Positions 42,111 to 50,438 of a DNA stretch of 64,000 nucleotides are shown piece after piece (the stretch's first letter is position 1; the number at the start of each line of letters is the position of its first letter). Origin of the DNA: Streptomyces sp. SPB162 (lineage in GTDB: Bacteria > Actinomycetota > Actinomycetes > Streptomycetales > Streptomycetaceae); NCBI RefSeq assembly GCF_029504575.1, contig NZ_JAQFII010000002.1:1-64000 (forward strand). The letters run 5' to 3'. Position numbers and translations under genes: made by a program. Below the pieces are notes generated by a model, which worked only from the letters and a program-made list of their open reading frames with translations, searched no databases and was not told the origin of the DNA.

Positions 42111-43088
42111 TTACGGGATGAGGACGACCTTGCCCAGCTGCGAGCGGGCCTCCATCAGCTCGTGCGCGCGAACGGCGTCCTCGAGGGGGAGGCGCTCGTG
42201 GATGATGGGCTTGACCTTGCCGGAGCTGATCATTTCGAGCAGGTCGCGCTGGCCCGCGGCGATGACCTCGGGCTTGTAGTAGAGCAGCGCGTACAGGGCG
42301 AAGCCCGCGATGGTCTTCATCCGGCTCAGCGCGAGGATGTTGATCTCCGGGACGTTGCCCGCGGCCGATCCGTAGAAGACCAGCCGGCCGAAGGTGGCGG
42401 TGAGCCGGACGCTCTTGAGGAGGATGTCGCCGCCGACCGTCTCCATGACGACGTCGGCGCCCTTGCCGCCGGTGGCGGCCTTGACCTGCTCGTCCCAGTC
42501 CTCGTCGGTGTAGTTGATCGTGACGTCGGCGCCCAGCTCGCGGACGAAGTCCAGCTTGGCCTGGCTGCCGGCGGTGGCGATCACCTTGCCGGCGCCCATC
42601 GCCTTGGCGATCTGCACCGCGAGGTGGCCGACGCCGCCGGCCGCGGCGTCGATCAGGACGGTCTCACCGGGCTTGAGCTGGCCGGCCTCCTTGAGCGCGT
42701 GGTACGCGGTCTGGGCGGGGCTCGGCAGAGCGGTCGCCTCGGCGGCGTCCAGGCTGTCCGGGATCTTGATGAGCCAGTCGGCCCGGGTGGTGCAGAAGTC
42801 GGCGTAGGCACCGGTGTCGACATCGCCGACCACCCGGTCGCCGATCTGCACGTTCGTGACGCCCTCGCCGAGCGCCTCGACGGTGCCGGCGACGTCGCCG
42901 CCGGGGGCTCCGGGCAGCTCGGCGTGGCCGCCGATCGGCACGCCCTGCCGACGCTGGACCTCGGCGAAGGTGACGCCGATGGCCTCGGCGCGGATCAGCA
43001 CCTCTCCCGGGCCGGGCTGCGGCTTATCGGCCTCTTCGACACGCAGCACCTTGGGGGCTCCGTGTTCGTAGTGGCGGACGATTCGCAT
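42111..43088 (-). CDS. Zinc-independent quinone oxidoreductase (MDR superfamily, QOR-like)
   Basis: 325 residues. Seen: N-terminal GroES-like part (RHYEHGAPKVLRVEEADKP, GEVLIRAEAIGVTFAEVQRRQG), then Rossmann domain with VLIDAAAGGVGHLAVQIAKAMGAGKVIATA (~140-170). No zinc-ligand Cys clusters, as in NADPH:quinone oxidoreductases. The start at 43088 (MRIVRHYEHG) has GGGAG upstream. Divergent from the MarR gene across a 341-bp region containing palindromic CATG sites and repeats, so it is the likely target of that regulator, perhaps in quinone or electrophile stress. Confidence 0.9.
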   Translation of the reverse strand: MRIVRHYEHGAPKVLRVEEADKPQPGPGEVLIRAEAIGVTFAEVQRRQGVPIGGHAELPGAPGGDVAGTVEALGEGVTNVQIGDRVVGDVDTGAYADFCTTRADWLIKIPDSLDAAEATALPSPAQTAYHALKEAGQLKPGETVLIDAAAGGVGHLAVQIAKAMGAGKVIATAGSQAKLDFVRELGADVTINYTDEDWDEQVKAATGGKGADVVMETVGGDILLKSVRLTATFGRLVFYGSAAGNVPEINILALSRMKTIAGFALYALLYYKPEVIAAGQRDLLEMISSGKVKPIIHERLPLEDAVRAHELMEARSQLGKVVLIP

Positions 43089-43166
43089 GGTGTTCTCCCA
43101 ACTAGGAAGTCTTGACGAGTCCCCGGCGTCTGCCGGCGACTCCGCCCAGGAAATCGCGTGCAAGTA

Positions 43167-43200
43167 CATGCTCTCATGCACATGTATGCGTGTCTACAAT
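43167..43200. promoter_or_regulatory. Cluster of CATG/TGTA half-sites in the QOR/MarR divergent promoter
   Basis: ACATGCTCTCATGCACATG followed by TGTATGCGTGTCTACA and ATGTAT: three CATG cores within 18 bp and a TGTA-N8-TACA inverted repeat, about 80 bp upstream of the quinone oxidoreductase ATG. The spacing and A/T content suggest a MarR-type operator. The binding partner is inferred from the adjacent MarR gene. Confidence 0.5.
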
Positions 43201-43248
43201 GTATCCGCGACAGCGCGGAGTCGTACGGCCCCCTTCTCCTGGAGCCGT

Positions 43249-43341
43249 CCGCGCCACCGCGGCGCACGGGTCACGTGCACCCAACGGTCCCACCCGCGCC
43301 TTGAATTCACCTGGACCGGGTCTGGACCGCGCCACCGCGGC
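43249..43341. repeat. Two exact 15-bp direct repeats upstream of the MarR gene
   Basis: CCGCGCCACCGCGGC at 43249-43263 and 43327-43341, 78 bp apart. Each unit contains an imperfect internal palindrome (CCGCG...CGCGG). Possible second regulator site or hairpin-forming element. Together with the CATG sites this accounts for all structure seen in the 341-bp gap 43089-43429. Confidence 0.5.
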
Positions 43342-43429
43342 AGCGCGCTCCGTATGCGTGACGCCGTACACGTGCTTTCAGACAGGCAGATGCGGTCGCG
43401 CACCCTTCGTCAGCGCCTAGCATGGAGGG

Positions 43430-43917
43430 ATGACCTCCGAGAGCGGGACCAAGAAGGCGCAGGCCGGAGCGCTGCTGGACGCCGTGGGCCCGGCGTTCTC
43501 CCGCGCTTGCGGCGCACCGCGCTGCTGGATGTCGAGAACCCGGTCTCGCGCAAGGACATGACCAGAACCCTGGTGCTCGCCCTCGTGGAGGATCCGGCCG
43601 ACGTCCCCGGCCAGGAGACGACCGTCGGGGTGGTCGCCGAACGCCTCGCGGTGGACCCGTCGGTCGCCAGCCGGATGGTGTCCGACTGCATCACGTCGGG
43701 GTACCTGGTCCGTGCCGCCTCCCAGCGCGACGGCCGTCGCACGATCCTGGAGCTCACCGCGGAAGGCGTCGAGATGCTGGCGCGGTTCCGCCGGCACCAG
43801 CGCGAGGCGTTCGAACACATCACGCGCGAGTGGAGCGAGGACGAGCGACTGCACTTCGCCCGTCTGCTGATCAAGTACGTGGACGCCGTCGCCGACCTGC
43901 GCCCGCCCACCCGGTAG
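43430..43917 (+). pseudogene. MarR family transcriptional regulator, frameshifted near the 5' end
   Basis: The start ATG 43430 gives MTSESGTKKAQAGALLDAVG and PAFSR, then the true frame switches: RLRRTALLDVENPVSRKDMT onwards, through the MarR winged helix (TVGVVAERLAVDPSVASRMV, ASQRDGRRTILELTAEG) to REWSEDERLHFARLLIKYVD and the stop 43917. The break is at a CGCGC run near 43500-43506; removing one CG pair restores a ~161-residue MarR protein. Alternatively translation could begin at ATG 43558, but that would lose the first dimerisation helices. Divergent from the quinone oxidoreductase gene, its likely target. Confidence 0.82.
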
Positions 43918-43986
43918 CGTGCCCGCCGGCGGGACCGACGGGCACACCATGTCGGGCCGGGTCATGTCAGGCCAGGTCGCCCCACG

Positions 43987-44859
43987 TCACGGGGTCGGCA
44001 ACCCGGCCTGCTCCAGCGCCAGGTAGTCGACGACCTCCCAGTGCTCCGCCACCTTGCCGCCCGCGATCCGGAACTGGTCGCAGGTGCGCATCTCCAGGAC
44101 CTGGTCCGAGGGCCCGCCACCGCTCCAGGCGCCGGTCAGCGTTCCGCGCCACACCACGAAGACCATGACGCGGTCGCCGTCGGCCACGATGTGCTCGACC
44201 GTGGTCGTCAGGTCGGGGAACGCGGCGATGTTGTCCGCGAAATACGCCTTGAAGGCGTCGAGTCCGGCCGGGACCTGGTCCGTCTTGAGATTGTGATGGG
44301 CGTAGTTCTGGTGGTAATACGTCTCGGCGAGATCGAGCCGGTGCTCGCTGAACACCTGGCGGTACGCCCCCAGCACCAGCGCCGCGTTGGCCTCCTCCAA
44401 GTCGGTGTGCGGCCCGACCAGGCCCGGGCCCGCCGGCTGACCGCCCGGCGCGGGCCCGATCCCCAGCGGTGCGAGCACCGACTGGTCCACCACGTCCCAG
44501 TGCTCGGCCACCTTGCCGTTCTCGAGACGGAAGAGCTCGGCGGTGTGCAGCGCTTGCGTCGTCCCGGAGCGGGTGCGGCCCCGCCAGGTCACGAAGAGCA
44601 TGACCCGGTCGTTGTCCGGCACCAGGTTCTCGACCGCCACCTCCAGGTCGTCGAACTCCGCAGCGATGGTCCGCCAGAAGCCGACCAGCCCGCCGCCTTG
44701 TAACGTGATCAGCGGATCGTGCTCGACATAGCCGGAGCGGATGCGCTCCGCCGCCTCCTCGAACCGGCCCCCGGCCAGCAGCTCCTCGAAGAGCTCCCGC
44801 ACCACTTCCGCGTTCCCCACCCTTGTCGGCGTAGCGCCGACTATGTATCCGACTGTCAT
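43987..44859 (-). CDS. Tandem SnoaL-like (NTF2-fold) polyketide-cyclase-type protein with a TTA codon
   Basis: 290 residues comprising two NTF2-fold SnoaL-like domains (~10-135 and ~150-285). Each half has the same plan: VVRELFEELLAGGRFEEA / VLGAYRQVFSEHRLDLAE; HDPLITLQGG / HHNLKTDQVP; NDRVMLFVTWRGR / GDRVMVFVVWRGT; GKVAEHWDVVDQ / GKVAEHWEVVDY. SnoaL-type enzymes catalyse aldol cyclisation, hydrolysis or hydroxylation in polyketide pathways; many homologues are of unknown function. Codon 53 is TTA (44701-44703), suggesting bldA control. The start at 44859 follows AGGCAGGAAA. Confidence 0.85.
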   Translation of the reverse strand: MTVGYIVGATPTRVGNAEVVRELFEELLAGGRFEEAAERIRSGYVEHDPLITLQGGGLVGFWRTIAAEFDDLEVAVENLVPDNDRVMLFVTWRGRTRSGTTQALHTAELFRLENGKVAEHWDVVDQSVLAPLGIGPAPGGQPAGPGLVGPHTDLEEANAALVLGAYRQVFSEHRLDLAETYYHQNYAHHNLKTDQVPAGLDAFKAYFADNIAAFPDLTTTVEHIVADGDRVMVFVVWRGTLTGAWSGGGPSDQVLEMRTCDQFRIAGGKVAEHWEVVDYLALEQAGLPTP

Positions 44860-44903
44860 GATTTTCCTGCCTCCCCCGTACCGATGGAACATGTTGGTCG
44901 TGC

Positions 44904-45866
44904 TCAGGTCTTCAGCTCGTAGGTGGACCAAGAGGAGTCCGCGGCGAAGCCGAGCTTTCCGTTGAGTGCGACGATCGCCGCGTTCTCCGTCTCGTTCCAC
45001 GCCTGGACCAGGGCGAGCCGCGGGTTCTCCCGCGCCGCCCAGGCCGTCGCGAACGCCTTGGTCAGCGTGCCGAGTCCGCGGCGGCGGTGGTCCGGCAGGA
45101 CCAGCACCTCCCCGGCATCGGCCATCGGACTGTCACGGACGTAGAGGGTGCTGTAGGCCACGACCGCTCCGGTGCCGTTCTCGACGGCCGCGGCGGTGTA
45201 CTGGCGGTGGCCGGTGCGGGCCGCCTCCTCCTCACGGGCGCGCACATCGGCCGCGGTCGGTGCCGCGATCCTGGCCTGGCCGTTGACCTGGACGTCGAGT
45301 TCGCCCCAGGCCAGCGCGAAGGAGTCCACGAGGTTTCCGGGGCAGCCGCCGAGCCAGAACGCGAGGTGGTAGCCGGACGCCTTCCGGTCCGCGTACCCGT
45401 CCAGCCGCGCCCGGACCGCCTCGTCGAGCCGCAGCCGGTTGCGCAGATTGGTGACGGTGCGCCGGGCACCGACCGCGTCCGCGAAGCTCTCGGAGGCGGC
45501 GGTGTGCGGGGCGTCCAGCAGCAGCCGGCCGCGACCCCGGTCGGCGAGTTCGGTGCGGGCCGCCTCGATGAGCAGCCGGCCCGCGCCGCGGCGCCGGAAC
45601 CCCGGGAAGACCCAGAGGGATCCGTGCCCCGCGTCGGCGGACTCCGCCAGGTCCAGGCCGAGTTTGAGCGAACCCGCGACCCTCCCGCCGTCGAAGGCCG
45701 CCAGCACCACTCGGTCCGTGCCGTGTCTGCGCTGCAGAAGTCGGGCCAGCAACGCCTCGGTCACCGGCGGATCGTCGGGTAGTTCGAGGCTCATCGTCTC
45801 CCGGAAGCCGGGGAGGAGAGCGGCGATGGTGGCCGGGTCGTCCCCGTCCAGGCTGCGGATTTCCAT
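44904..45866 (-). CDS. GNAT family N-acetyltransferase (two GNAT domains)
   Basis: 320 residues with two GNAT folds. The N-terminal one (~1-150) has LWVFPGFRRRGAGRLLIEAARTEL, the acetyl-CoA loop R/Q-x-x-G-x-G/A. The C-terminal one (~165-320) has EVLVLPDHRRRGLGTLTKAFATAW and ends NETENAAIVALNGKLGFA. Typical of Streptomyces double-GNAT acetyltransferases such as mycothiol-synthase-like enzymes. Substrate unknown; could N-acetylate an amine or give resistance. Followed by the SnoaL gene 44 bp downstream on the same strand, so the two are probably an operon, bounded upstream by the terminator at 45920. Confidence 0.87.
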   Translation of the reverse strand: MEIRSLDGDDPATIAALLPGFRETMSLELPDDPPVTEALLARLLQRRHGTDRVVLAAFDGGRVAGSLKLGLDLAESADAGHGSLWVFPGFRRRGAGRLLIEAARTELADRGRGRLLLDAPHTAASESFADAVGARRTVTNLRNRLRLDEAVRARLDGYADRKASGYHLAFWLGGCPGNLVDSFALAWGELDVQVNGQARIAAPTAADVRAREEEAARTGHRQYTAAAVENGTGAVVAYSTLYVRDSPMADAGEVLVLPDHRRRGLGTLTKAFATAWAARENPRLALVQAWNETENAAIVALNGKLGFAADSSWSTYELKT

Positions 45867-45919
45867 ACCAATTATTTACCCAGCCACTTCCATCGTTTTC
45901 ATCGAGGCCCACTTGAACG

Positions 45920-45953
45920 CGGAGTGGGGCCCGGAATTCCGGACCCCACTCCG
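45920..45953 (-). terminator. Palindromic terminator between the ferredoxin and GNAT genes
   Basis: Near-perfect 17-bp arms (CGGAGTGGGGCCCGGAA / TTCCGGACCCCACTCCG, one mismatch) meeting at GGAATTCC. It lies just after the ferredoxin gene and separates the P450-ferredoxin unit from the GNAT-SnoaL unit, all on the minus strand. Confidence 0.7.
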
Positions 45954-45961
45954 TCACCGCG

Positions 45962-46174
45962 TCACCACGTCGCCGCACTCACTCCACGGCCACGGAGATG
46001 GCCATGCACCGGGCAGACCCGCACCGCTTCGTGCACCCTCGGGTCTCCCGCCCCGTCCTCGCTGCCCGCGATGACCCCGCTGACCCCTTCGTCGTCCTGC
46101 TCGAAGACGCCGGGCGCGGTCATGGTGCACAGAGCCGCTCCCACGCACCGCTCACTGTCGACGCTGACACGCAT
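45962..46174 (-). CDS. [3Fe-4S]-type ferredoxin partner of the P450, with a 3' frameshift
   Basis: Small P450 redox partner: MRVSVDSERCVGAALCTM, with Cys ligands in C-x5-C and CPVH near residue 54, the short Streptomyces ferredoxin pattern. As written the reading frame runs 70 residues and ends HLRGRGVSAATW. Removing one G in the GGCC at 46000-46003 gives the normal family ending CPVHAISVAVE and a stop at 45979 (64 residues). So the C-terminal part is probably wrong in this sequence. Located 12 bp after the P450 stop at 46187, clearly co-transcribed; it would pass electrons to that P450 and possibly to the one at 38923. Confidence 0.87.
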   Translation of the reverse strand: MRVSVDSERCVGAALCTMTAPGVFEQDDEGVSGVIAGSEDGAGDPRVHEAVRVCPVHGHLRGRGVSAATW

Positions 46175-46186
46175 GGCATGCCTCCC

Positions 46187-47410
46187 TCACCAGGTCACCG
46201 GAAGTTCTTCCACCCCTTGCAGGACGAAGGCGGGCTTGCCCCGCACCTCGCTCGCGGGAATCGCCAGCCGCAGGTTCGGCAGCCGGGAGAAGAGCCGGTT
46301 CAGCGCGATCTCCATCTCGGCCCGCGCCAGGTTCTGCCCGATGCACTGGTGGATGCCGAAGCCGAACGCGACATGCCGTCCTGCCGCCCGCCGGATGTCC
46401 AGCTGGTCGGGGTTCTCGAACGCCGACGGGTCGCGGTTCATCAGCATGTTGGAGACGATGACGCCTTCGCCCGCCTTGATGAGCTGCCCGCCCACCTCAA
46501 TGTCCTCCGTCGCCACCCGGGGCAGGGTGTCGCCGATGGACGTGAAGCGGAACAGTTCGTCGACCGCGCCCGGCAGCAGCGCGGGATCCGCGCGCAGCTC
46601 GGCCAGTTGCTCAGGGTGTTCCAGCAGCGTGAGCACACTGATGCCGATCATGTTCGCGGTCGTCTCGTGGCCCGACACCAGCAGCACCGTGGCGATCATC
46701 GCCAGTTCGTTGCGGTCCACCGCGCCTTCGAGCAGCCGCTGGGTGATCAGTTCGTCCAGCAGCCCGTCCCGCGGGTCGGCCTCGCGCTCGCCGATCAGGT
46801 CGTACAGGTACTGCAGGATCTCCCCGAAGGCCTGCTGCGCCTGCGCGGCCTGCTCCTCACCCGACGAGGAGAGCACGTGCCGCGAGCGTTCCGCGAAGTA
46901 GTCGTGGTCCTCGTACGGGATGCCCAGCAGCAGGCAGATCGCCTTCGAGGGCAGCGGCAGCGCGAAGTCCGCCACCAGGTCGGCGGAGGAGCCCTGCGCC
47001 GTCATGTTGTCGATCAGCGTGTCCGCGATCTTCTCGATCTCCGGCCGTAGCGCGTTGATCCGCCGGATGCCGAAGCCCGGGATGGACATCCGCCGCTGCC
47101 GGGCGTGCTCAGGGTCGTCCACGCCGATCAGCGGCGTCGCCCGCTGGCGCTGCGCCTCAATGCGCGGCGCCATGAGCGGGAAGTCGGGGTTGCGGACGTC
47201 GACGGACAGCCGGGGGTCCGGCAGCAGCGCCCGGCCCTCGGTGTTCCCCGCCACGACCCAGGCCGTACGCCCGTCGAACAGCGTCACGCGGGCCAGCGAC
47301 CCCTGCTCCCGCAACTGCTCGTAGCCCTCCGGCGGCTGGTAGGGGCAGGTGCGCTGCATCGGGTAAGCGGGGGCCTCCGGCTCGATCTGCCGGGTGTCGG
47401 CTTCCGCCAT
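46187..47410 (-). CDS. Cytochrome P450 (CYP105-like)
   Basis: 407 residues, soluble class I P450. Seen: N-terminal PAYPMQRTCPYQPPEGYEQL typical of CYP105, I-helix VLLVSGHETTANMI, ExxR in AVDELFRFTS and heme loop FGFGIHQCIGQNLARAEM. The ferredoxin gene follows directly, the classic CYP105-ferredoxin pair. Substrate unknown; CYP105 enzymes hydroxylate macrolides, polyenes and many xenobiotics. Located 69 bp downstream of the SDR at 47480; both probably read from the promoter upstream of 48254. Confidence 0.92.
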   Translation of the reverse strand: MAEADTRQIEPEAPAYPMQRTCPYQPPEGYEQLREQGSLARVTLFDGRTAWVVAGNTEGRALLPDPRLSVDVRNPDFPLMAPRIEAQRQRATPLIGVDDPEHARQRRMSIPGFGIRRINALRPEIEKIADTLIDNMTAQGSSADLVADFALPLPSKAICLLLGIPYEDHDYFAERSRHVLSSSGEEQAAQAQQAFGEILQYLYDLIGEREADPRDGLLDELITQRLLEGAVDRNELAMIATVLLVSGHETTANMIGISVLTLLEHPEQLAELRADPALLPGAVDELFRFTSIGDTLPRVATEDIEVGGQLIKAGEGVIVSNMLMNRDPSAFENPDQLDIRRAAGRHVAFGFGIHQCIGQNLARAEMEIALNRLFSRLPNLRLAIPASEVRGKPAFVLQGVEELPVTW

Positions 47411-47479
47411 GGTCTACCTCCTGTGTGTGGGGCCTGGTGGCCGAATTGCGGACTGATGCGGCAGGTGCCCCGAAACGGC

Positions 47480-48254
47480 TCAGGATCCGCCGGTGACCCT
47501 GACGGGCCTGGCCGTTGATGTTGCCGTTGGCGGCCGAGCCGAGGAACACGATCGTGTTGGCGACGTCCTCCGGCGTGGACAGGTGCTGGGAGGCCAGCGT
47601 CTTGGCCTTCGCCTCCAGCATCGGAGCGGGGGCGTTGCGCAGGACGGTCTCGGTGAGGGTCTGGCCGGGGACGACCATGTTCACCAGGATGTTCTCCGGC
47701 CCCAGGTCCCAGGCCAGGCTGCGCAGCAGCCCGTACAGACCGGACTTGGCCGCACCGTACGCCCCGCCGCCGACCATCCCGGCCTCGGCCAGCCCCGCGC
47801 CGAGCATCACCACCCGGCCCCACTCACGCCCGCGCATCGCGGGCAGTGCGGCCTGCAGCGTGTGGTAGACGGCGTCGACGGAGGTCCGCAGGACCTCCTG
47901 CCACTGCTTGACGGGGACGTCCTCGAAGGCGGGCATCGGCCGGCCCGGGCGCGGGATGGCCTCCCCCCACACGACGGCGTTGTTCACCAGCACGTCGATG
48001 CCACCCCAGGTGGACACCACCTGGTCGACCGCCTCGCGGATCACCCGCTCCTCGTTGAGGTCGTAGCGGACGATCAGCGGGGTACCCCCCTCGGCGGTCA
48101 CCTGGACCGCCGTCTCCTCGGCGCCGGCCAGGTTCGAGTAGTAGGTGATCGCGACCCGGGCGCCCTCGGCGGCGAAGGCTCGCGCCGTCGCGCGTCCGAT
48201 CCCCGAGGAGGCCCCGGTCACCAGCACTACCTTGTCGCGCAGATCGGTCTTCAT
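47480..48254 (-). CDS. SDR oxidoreductase with Ala in place of the catalytic Ser; 3' frameshift
   Basis: From ATG 48254: MKTDLRDKVVLVTGASSGIG, AITYYSNLAGAEETA, DVLVNNAVVWG, then RVVMLGAGLAEAGMVGGGAY. The residue 13 before the active Tyr of AYGAAKSG is Ala (LGAG), not Ser, so proton transfer may be altered. Near the end the frame is lost: removing one base in the GGG at 47504-47506 gives INGQAVRVTGGS and a stop at 47480 (257 residues); without it translation reads on into the P450 gene as far as 47157. FabG-type ketoreductase likely serving the tailoring region. The start has no strong ribosome site. Confidence 0.83.
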
Positions 48255-48418
48255 CCGGGACAACCCGCTTTCGTGGTCAGGGCAACGGCGGTGGTACGGC
48301 AGCGCGCCCCGCGAGTGGCGCTCGAGCCCGAGCATCGGGCCTGCGGCTCGAATCACGGTCAACTGCGGGCGGGGCGCCGGGCGCGGACTGCACGACGGTT
48401 CGACCACTCCTCAAGACC

Positions 48419-48437
48419 GTCCTGTCAGCGTCCTGTC
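48419..48437 (+). promoter_or_regulatory. SARP-like 11-bp-spaced direct repeat upstream of the lipocalin-like/oxidase operon
   Basis: GTCCTGTC at 48419-48426 and again at 48430-48437, an exact 11-bp period as used by Streptomyces antibiotic regulatory proteins (SARPs), which bind heptamer direct repeats one helical turn apart beside the -10 region. It lies 66 bp before the ATG at 48503, in the 248-bp divergent gap. No SARP gene is in the window. Confidence 0.5.
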
Positions 48438-48502
48438 CGACCGCCCGCGGGGTGGAGCGGAGCCCTGACCGGGGCCAGCCGAACTGATGGAGGACAGCTG
48501 CG

Positions 48503-48877
48503 ATGAGCGAAGCGAGCGGACGACTGGTCGGTACGTGGACCACCGAACTCGACAACGACGGCGAGCCCACCTTCGGGCTGGTCTCCTTCTCCGCCGACGG
48601 CGGTGTCACCTCGACCCAGACGAACACCAAGAACATCGGCCTGGGCAACTGGGCGCTCACCGGCGAGGACACCTTCGAGTACAACTTCCACATCCTCGCG
48701 ACCGACGAGGCGGGCAAGCTCGTCGGCGAGGCGCACATCAACGTCGAGGGCGAGTTCGTCTCCGACACCCGCTGGGAAGGGCTCGGCGGCGCGTCGTTCT
48801 ACGACCCGCAGGGCAACCGGCAGCGCGGCCACGGCGGTTCGAAGGTCGTCGCCGTGAAGTACGGCATCGACAAGTAA
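48503..48877 (+). CDS. Small lipocalin-like protein of unknown function
   Basis: 124 residues: GRLVGTWTTELDNDGEPTFG, then GNWALTGEDTFEYNFHILAT and GSKVVAVKYGIDK. The pattern (G-x-W start, repeated beta strands) suggests a small beta-barrel, calycin/lipocalin-like. No signal peptide, so cytoplasmic. GGAGGACAG upstream of the ATG. First gene of an apparent operon with the covalent flavoprotein and two SDRs; it may bind a pathway intermediate or act in cyclisation. I do not recognise a characterised relative. Confidence 0.75.
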   Translation: MSEASGRLVGTWTTELDNDGEPTFGLVSFSADGGVTSTQTNTKNIGLGNWALTGEDTFEYNFHILATDEAGKLVGEAHINVEGEFVSDTRWEGLGGASFYDPQGNRQRGHGGSKVVAVKYGIDK

Positions 48878-48979
48878 CCGGAACCCGACCCGGCTCAGCC
48901 CCTGTCCCGTGCGAGCACCGGCGTGCGCGGCGCCGAGCGGTCCGCTGTCTCCCCGCACCGTTCCCGGGAGGAACGAACT

Positions 48980-50437
48980 TTGGCCACAGAACAGACTCTG
49001 CTCCGCGCCGCCCCCGGCTCCGCCGGATGGGAAGGACTGCGCTCCTTGCTGCGCGGTGACGTCGTCCTTCCGTCCGACACGGGTTACGACCTCGCGCGGC
49101 AGTTGCAGAACAAGGAGTACGACGTCATCGGTCCGCAGGCCGTCGCCTACTGCGAATCGCCGTACGATCTGCGCGCCTGCGTGCGCTTCGCCCAGGAGCA
49201 CGACCTGCCGCTGCACACCCGCAGCGGCGGCCACAGCTTCAACGGCTGGTCCACGGGTCCGGGTCTGGTCGTCGACCTGTCCCGGATCAACCACGTGCTG
49301 GTCTGCAACGGCTCGGTCCGGCTCGGCGCCGGCACCCAGTCGGTGGACGCGCTCGACACGTTGAAGTCGACCGGCACCCAGCTCGTCACCGGCACCTTCC
49401 CCACGGTGAGCGCCGGCGGTTTCCTGTCCGGCGGCGGCCTCGGCTGGCAGACCCGCAAGTTCGGCGTCGGCAGCGACCGGGTCGTCTCGGCCCGTGTGCT
49501 GCTGGCCGACGGCCGGGTGATCCGCTGCTCCGCCACCCACGACCCGGACCTGTACTGGGCGGTGCGCGGCGGCGGGGGCGGCAACTTCGGGATCGTGGTG
49601 GACTTCGACGTCCGCCCGATCGACGCGCCGCTGCTGGTCGGCTACGACACCATGTGGGACTTCGGCCAGGCCGCGGACGTCCTGACCGCCTGGCAGGAGT
49701 GGTGCGCGAGCGCCCCGAACGACCTGGGCTCCTCCCTCGTCGTGCTGCCGCAGATGTTCAGCCCGCACGACGCGCCGATCATCAACGTCTGGGGCGCCTA
49801 CCACGGTGCGAAGGACGAACTGGAGACACTGCTGGATGAGTTGGCCGAGCGGGTGGGCGTCCGGCCGGTCAAGCGGACCGTGGGCGAACCCCTGCCGTAC
49901 AGCGAGGTCATGCACGAGCGGCTGTGCGACGACAAGTCCGTCGCCCAGTGCCACCGCACCGGCCACAACCCGCTGGCGATCGGCCACCGCCACCCCTTCA
50001 CCCGGCAGAGCTACGCGCTCACGAACCGGCCGGTGACCCGGGACGAGGCGAACCGGCTGCTCGACGCGTGGGACCCGCTGCGGGACAACGAGCGGTACCT
50101 GCTGTGCATCGCGCTGGGTGGCGTGGCCAACGAGGTCGGCAGGACCGACACCGCGTACGTGCACCGCGACGCGCAGTTCCTGACGGGTTATCAGATGGCG
50201 GTGCGCGAGGACGTGCCGGCGCCGGAGACCGTCGCGGACATCACCGCCTGGGCGGACGGCGCCTCGGCGGCGCTCGCCCCGATCGCCGGCGGCGCGTACA
50301 TCAACTTCCCCAGTTCCCGGACCCCGGAGAACTGGGGCGCCGCGTACTACGGCGAGAACCACCCCCGGCTGCTCGACATCAAGCGGCAGTACGACCCGGA
50401 GGACTTCTTCCGGCATTCGCAGAGCATCGGGAGCTGA
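48980..50437 (+). CDS. FAD-linked oxidase of the berberine-bridge-enzyme family
   Basis: 485 residues. A VAO/PCMH FAD domain: LPLHTRSGGHSFNGWSTG with His85, the usual 8-alpha-histidyl FAD attachment; GTFPTVSAGGFLSGGGLGW, where bicovalent members have a Cys and here there is none; and the C-terminal BBE motif NWGAAYYGENHPRLLDIKRQ and DPEDFFRHSQSI. It likely oxidises alcohols or closes rings in a natural product. The start is TTG at 48980: GGGAGGA lies eight bases upstream, while the in-frame ATG at 48923 has no ribosome site and a non-conserved leader. 102 bp after the lipocalin-like gene; the SDR follows after 1 bp. Confidence 0.88.
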   Translation: MATEQTLLRAAPGSAGWEGLRSLLRGDVVLPSDTGYDLARQLQNKEYDVIGPQAVAYCESPYDLRACVRFAQEHDLPLHTRSGGHSFNGWSTGPGLVVDLSRINHVLVCNGSVRLGAGTQSVDALDTLKSTGTQLVTGTFPTVSAGGFLSGGGLGWQTRKFGVGSDRVVSARVLLADGRVIRCSATHDPDLYWAVRGGGGGNFGIVVDFDVRPIDAPLLVGYDTMWDFGQAADVLTAWQEWCASAPNDLGSSLVVLPQMFSPHDAPIINVWGAYHGAKDELETLLDELAERVGVRPVKRTVGEPLPYSEVMHERLCDDKSVAQCHRTGHNPLAIGHRHPFTRQSYALTNRPVTRDEANRLLDAWDPLRDNERYLLCIALGGVANEVGRTDTAYVHRDAQFLTGYQMAVREDVPAPETVADITAWADGASAALAPIAGGAYINFPSSRTPENWGAAYYGENHPRLLDIKRQYDPEDFFRHSQSIGS

Positions 50438-50438
50438 G

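Noticed and set aside
47157..47479. SDR reading on past 47480 into the P450 gene
   Set aside because: Out-of-frame read-through caused by an extra G at 47504-47506; the restored frame stops at 47480 with the family C-terminus.
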